Assembly: GCA_017557195.1 (NCBI GenBank)
Contig: JAFZAL010000142.1
Location: forward strand, 1-34,304
Source: Thermoguttaceae bacterium
Lineage (GTDB): Bacteria > Planctomycetota > Planctomycetia > Pirellulales > Thermoguttaceae
DNA length: 34,304 bases
Direction of reading: 5' to 3'
Below, one piece after another: positions 31,772 to 34,304 of this stretch. Both the position numbers and the translations under genes were made by a program. Each line of letters starts with the position of its first letter. Position 1 is the first letter of the stretch. The notes under the pieces were generated by a model. That model was not told where the DNA came from and searched no databases. It saw only the letters and a program-made list of their open reading frames with translations.

Positions 31772-31805
31772 ACGCAAGCGTGACAACTAAGTATCACGCT
31801 TGCGT
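31772..31805. other. Perfect 12-bp hairpin at the 3' end of the permease gene
   Basis: ACGCAAGCGTGA (31772-31783) pairs with TCACGCTTGCGT (31794-31805). The adjoining ACGCTTGCGTAATTAC also occurs at 33997-34012, directly after the stop codon of the next minus-strand gene, so it is a recurrent 3'-end element. Confidence 0.6.
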
Positions 31806-31814
31806 AATTACTAA

Positions 31815-33647
31815 TTACTCTTTGTCGGTTTCGATTTCAATGACGGACGTTCTCGCCCAGCAGAAGAGGAAGTAGACGACGAAGCCGACGATGAACGCGG
31901 ACATCGGCGTGCAGGGCATCGTGTAGCCGGTCAAACCGTCAAAGCCGTTCCAGTTCAGGCTCGGGAAATGGACGTTCCAGTTTCCGACGATGAAGCCCAA
32001 AAGCCACGCCAGCCAGCCAGCCGGAGAGAATCCAGCGCGCGGGCCAGTCCATTTGCCGCCGGTAAGGATGTATTCTGCCATCATAGCGCCGCAGACCGGA
32101 CCGAAGGACGCGCCGATGAATCCGAAGATCGAACCAGCGTCCAGACCCCAGCCCATAAGGCAAATGCCGATTGCCGCCAAGGTGCACAAGCCAACGGAAA
32201 TAAACGGCGGGATCTTCGACAGCGTCGATTTGAGGCTGGCGATTCCAATCAAAGACGAAACGCAAGCTGCCGGGAACGCGGAGATAACCAGCAGAATGTT
32301 AAACGCCAAAACGACTTTGCTGCCGTACAGAGCCTTAATCATGGCGACCGGGTTGTTGCCGGTGATGCCTTCAATTCCAGCTCCGTACGCGCCGGCGACA
32401 GTCAGAATCGCAGCCGCGCCTGCAATAAACGTCGCAACGAAAATTCCGAAGAATCCGCCCCAAATAACGTCGGACTTGCTCCGAGCGTTGGAGGAAATAT
32501 CCACGCCAGCGGCGCCAGCGGTTGCGAAGAACCCGGTAATATAAGCAATAACGCCAAGGAAAATAGCCAGCGTTGTCATTGGACCAGCCGGAGATGAGGT
32601 CGAGGCTTCTTCGACAGCGGCAGCGCCTTCTTCGACAGCGGCGACAGCGTCCTGAGCGGTTTCTTCAACGGCGGCAGCGGCGTCCTGAGCGACTTCCGTA
32701 GCATCTTCAGCGACAGCGGCTACTTCTTCTTCAACAGCGGCAGCGCCTTCTTCGACAGCGGCGACAGCGTCCTGAGCGGTTTCTTCGACAGCGGCAGCAG
32801 CGTCCTGAGCGGTTTCTTCGACAGCGGCAGCAGCGTCTTGAGCGACTTCAGCGGCTTCTTCAGCAACAGCGGCAGCGCCTTCTTTGACGTCGGCGACAGC
32901 TTCTTCAGCCGCGGCGGCAACGTCGTCTAAAACGGTTGCTGCATCCTGACCGGCGGCGGGTTCAACAGTTGCTTCCTCAGCGGGAACTTCCTGTTCAACT
33001 GCAGCGGCAGCTCCAACCATTTCCGGCTTGAAGTTTTGAACGCCCTTGAACGTCGGGATAAGCAGCATAACCATCGCAACGATGGGAACCAGAACAGCGT
33101 ACTGTCCGATAAATCCAACGAGCTTCATTCCCTTGTACGCCATAAAGACAGCCAGGATAATAAAGACAACGGCGATAATCCAGAACAGCTGATCGTGAAC
33201 GATTACCGTAAACGCTGTGTCATAGTCGCCTTTAATGCATTGCCACAACAGAATGGAAGCAAAGGTTGCGTTGACGGACAACCACCCGAACTGAAGCAAG
33301 CCCATCAAAAAGCCCGGAAGAATGAATCCGCCTCTGGCGCCGAAAACGCTCGTACCGATAACCGACAGCGGACGGCCGGTTGTCATGCCCAGCATGCCGG
33401 GTACGTAATAAAAGAAGATGAAGCAGATTGCCGCAGCCGCAGCCAACGCCGCCAGCGCAACGCCAACGCCCTGTGACAGAATTGCCGCAGACGTGTTGCT
33501 GAAATCTCCCAAATTGACAAGAGCCTGCCAAAATGCGTACCAAAGCATAATGCCGGCGTACGCAGGCGCAATGCCTTTTGCCCAGGAAATACGATTGTCC
33601 TGAGACACTGGCGTATTGCTGGTAATGAAGTCCGGTAATTTAGCCAT
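31815..33647 (-). CDS. NCS1-family (CodB-like cytosine/purine) permease with Ala/Glu-rich repeat insert
   Basis: Inner-membrane permease for a nucleobase or related compound, probably proton- or sodium-coupled. CodB-like features: RISWAKGIAPAYAGIMLWYA near the N-terminus, MTTGRPLSVIGTSVFGARGG, GLLQFGWLSVNATFAS, and FFATAGAAGVDISSNARSKS after the insert; about 12 hydrophobic helices. CodB-type proteins have about 420 residues; this has 610, because residues about 213-356 are a low-complexity segment of 11-residue units (AQDAAAAVEET, AQDAVAAVEEG) between helices. The start at 33647 is supported by AAGGAG 8 nt upstream. Promoter 33787-33815 and terminator 31736-31763 make it a single-gene unit. 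Substrate not determinable. Confidence 0.88.
   Translation of the reverse strand: MAKLPDFITSNTPVSQDNRISWAKGIAPAYAGIMLWYAFWQALVNLGDFSNTSAAILSQGVGVALAALAAAAAICFIFFYYVPGMLGMTTGRPLSVIGTSVFGARGGFILPGFLMGLLQFGWLSVNATFASILLWQCIKGDYDTAFTVIVHDQLFWIIAVVFIILAVFMAYKGMKLVGFIGQYAVLVPIVAMVMLLIPTFKGVQNFKPEMVGAAAAVEQEVPAEEATVEPAAGQDAATVLDDVAAAAEEAVADVKEGAAAVAEEAAEVAQDAAAAVEETAQDAAAAVEETAQDAVAAVEEGAAAVEEEVAAVAEDATEVAQDAAAAVEETAQDAVAAVEEGAAAVEEASTSSPAGPMTTLAIFLGVIAYITGFFATAGAAGVDISSNARSKSDVIWGGFFGIFVATFIAGAAAILTVAGAYGAGIEGITGNNPVAMIKALYGSKVVLAFNILLVISAFPAACVSSLIGIASLKSTLSKIPPFISVGLCTLAAIGICLMGWGLDAGSIFGFIGASFGPVCGAMMAEYILTGGKWTGPRAGFSPAGWLAWLLGFIVGNWNVHFPSLNWNGFDGLTGYTMPCTPMSAFIVGFVVYFLFCWARTSVIEIETDKE
32600..32915 (-). 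repeat. Coding tandem repeats (33-nt and 120-nt periods) inside the permease
   Basis: On the plus strand GCGTCCTGAGCGGTTTCTTC recurs, and a block of about 50 nt starting ACAGCGGCAGCGCCTTCTTC occurs at 32614 and again at 32734. The coded peptide is a series of Ala-rich amphipathic 11-mers with regularly spaced Glu-Glu. Confidence 0.8.
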
Positions 33648-33743
33648 GAAATTCTCCTTTAGTAAATTGACAATTCAATAGATTTATTCTAAAAAAATCC
33701 CAATACCGCTTTTCGAATAAATCTCACATAAAATCCGATTTAC

Positions 33744-33770
33744 AGTGCATCTAATCCGAATAAATGCACT
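33744..33770 (-). promoter_or_regulatory. Hairpin in the permease 5' leader
   Basis: AGTGCAT and ATGCACT form a 7-bp stem around a 13-nt loop containing TTCGGATTAG; a related ATCGGATTTT lies 3 nt further along the mRNA. Possibly regulatory; it does not match known purine or preQ1 riboswitch motifs. Confidence 0.3.
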
Positions 33771-33786
33771 TTATTAATTTTACATC

Positions 33787-33815
33787 ATCTTAACGCATAA
33801 TAAAAGGGATTTCAA
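33787..33815 (-). promoter_or_regulatory. Sigma-70-like promoter of the permease gene
   Basis: On the minus strand TTGAAA (33815-33810), a 17-nt spacer and TAAGAT (33792-33787). It predicts a leader of about 130 nt before the start at 33647. Confidence 0.5.
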
Positions 33816-33940
33816 GAGTCTGTATGAGATATTTTTCAAGAAAAACCGAACTTTTTTGCATAGTCGGCAGAAATTAACAGAAAACAAACATAATTAGTAA
33901 TGAGTAATTTTCGCAAAGCGCTAAACTAGCGGTTTTAGTA

Positions 33941-33980
33941 AAAGAAAAAGCGAGAGTTCAGCTTTCGCTTTACTCTCGCT
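33941..33980 (-). terminator. Rho-independent terminator of the right-edge PEP-CTERM gene
   Basis: Read on the minus strand, AGCGAGAGT (33980-33972) pairs with ACTCTCGCT (33957-33949). It is followed by TTTTCTTT (33948-33941). It lies 34 nt after the stop codon of the gene ending at 34014. Confidence 0.75.
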
Positions 33981-34013
33981 AATAACTTTGTACTACGCTT
34001 GCGTAATTACGCA

Positions 34014-34304
34014 TTACGACTTTCTTTTCCGCATATACAGCAAGCCGGCGGCGCCGAGAATCAGCAGCGCCCAGGTCGACGGTTCTGGAACAGTCTTGCT
34101 CATGCTGAAGTTGTCGAACATGCCGTAGTAATTCCAGCTATCAGCGCTGGAAGAGAGCAAGCCGATCAAGTCAGTTGTACTGAAAACTTTGCCAATCAAG
34201 TCGGAATAGTCCGCCGTTGAACCGGAGAGGGAAACGTCGGTCAGGGTTGCCATCAGTTTGCCGTCTTCCTGGAAGAAGTCCAGATTCATCGTCAGCGTAT
34301 ACCA
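34014..34304 (-). CDS. PEP-CTERM protein, C-terminal part (gene continues off the right edge)
   Basis: The frame is open from the window edge: before the first in-window ATG (34289) it reads WYTLT and continues TMNLDFFQEDGKLMATLTDV, so that ATG is internal and the true start is outside. The visible 96 residues end in VPEPSTWALLILGAAGLLYM plus RKRKS, a PEP-CTERM sorting signal nearly identical to that of the 24824 protein. The preceding DSWNYYGMFDNFSMSKT is typical of concanavalin-like or PEP-CTERM ice-nucleation-style ends. Predicted envelope or surface protein; function unknown. Stop TAA 34016-34014 is followed by its own terminator. Confidence 0.82.
   Translation of the reverse strand, partial: WYTLTMNLDFFQEDGKLMATLTDVSLSGSTADYSDLIGKVFSTTDLIGLLSSSADSWNYYGMFDNFSMSKTVPEPSTWALLILGAAGLLYMRKRKS

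Noticed and set aside
31968..32597. 209-codon plus-strand frame
   Set aside because: Antisense to the NCS1 permease.

Overview
The window most likely comes from a member of the Planctomycetota, probably Pirellulales-like and perhaps host- or gut-associated. The evidence is the gene families present: two DUF1559 pilin-like proteins (FTLVELLVVIAII N-termini and H-X9/10-DG C-termini), a double DUF1080 (3-keto-disaccharide hydrolase-like) protein, three PEP-CTERM surface proteins ending in VPEPSTWALL..., small transthyretin-like lipoproteins, an exported squalene-cyclase-fold protein and a PD40/dihaem cytochrome. Intergenic DNA is AT-rich and loaded with short palindromes and 7- to 10-nt tandem repeats. 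Several genes lack a Shine-Dalgarno and instead have a C-rich TAACCCC-type leader. The lineage is inferred, not computed.

Layout. 1-1332 (minus): C-terminally cut MurE-like Mur ligase with a degenerate P-loop. 1822-4547: two-gene amino-acid ABC importer (permease carrying a substrate-binding domain whose lobes are in swapped order, then an ATPase with an extra C-terminal domain). 4854-7906: probable nickel operon (NikM-NikN fusion, LarC, exported DUF362 protein), closed by a strong terminator. 8171-12325: GH10 xylanase, thyX and the double DUF1080 protein, separated by inverted-repeat spacers. 12861-17459: a 1532-residue TIR-NACHT-WD40 protein, probably a stand-alone immune/conflict NTPase, whose 16 clear WD repeats are almost identical at DNA level. 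17643-17744: a dead fragment of deoC.

17961-28255 holds two copies of one three-gene cassette: autotransporter-repeat PEP-CTERM protein, terminator hairpin, DUF1559 pilin-like protein, small lipoprotein. Between the copies lie deoC (with a textbook sigma-70 promoter) and an exported cyclase-fold gene flanked by two copies of a modular repeat. The second cassette's PEP-CTERM gene has a C10 tract immediately after a well-placed ATG and Shine-Dalgarno; as written it is out of frame, and one extra C would restore it, which suggests ON/OFF phase variation.

28508-31486: dihaem PD40/hydrazine-synthase-alpha-like exported protein. 31815-33647 (minus): NCS1 cytosine/purine-type permease with an Ala/Glu-rich repeat insert of about 140 residues. 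34014-34304 (minus): C-terminal end of another PEP-CTERM protein.

Main leads: the TIR-NACHT-WD40 gene with its homogenised sensor array, the duplicated surface cassette with its possible poly-C switch, the deoC relic, the swapped-lobe importer, the permease insert, and an unassigned 84-nt RNA-like fold at 12420-12503. No tRNA, rRNA, CRISPR array, integrase or transposase was recognised. The gene-free stretches 1333-1821, 4548-4853, 12326-12860, 17460-17960, 21540-22089, 22804-23274, 24478-24823, 31487-31814 and 33648-34013 contain only the promoters, hairpins, repeats and the pseudogene listed.
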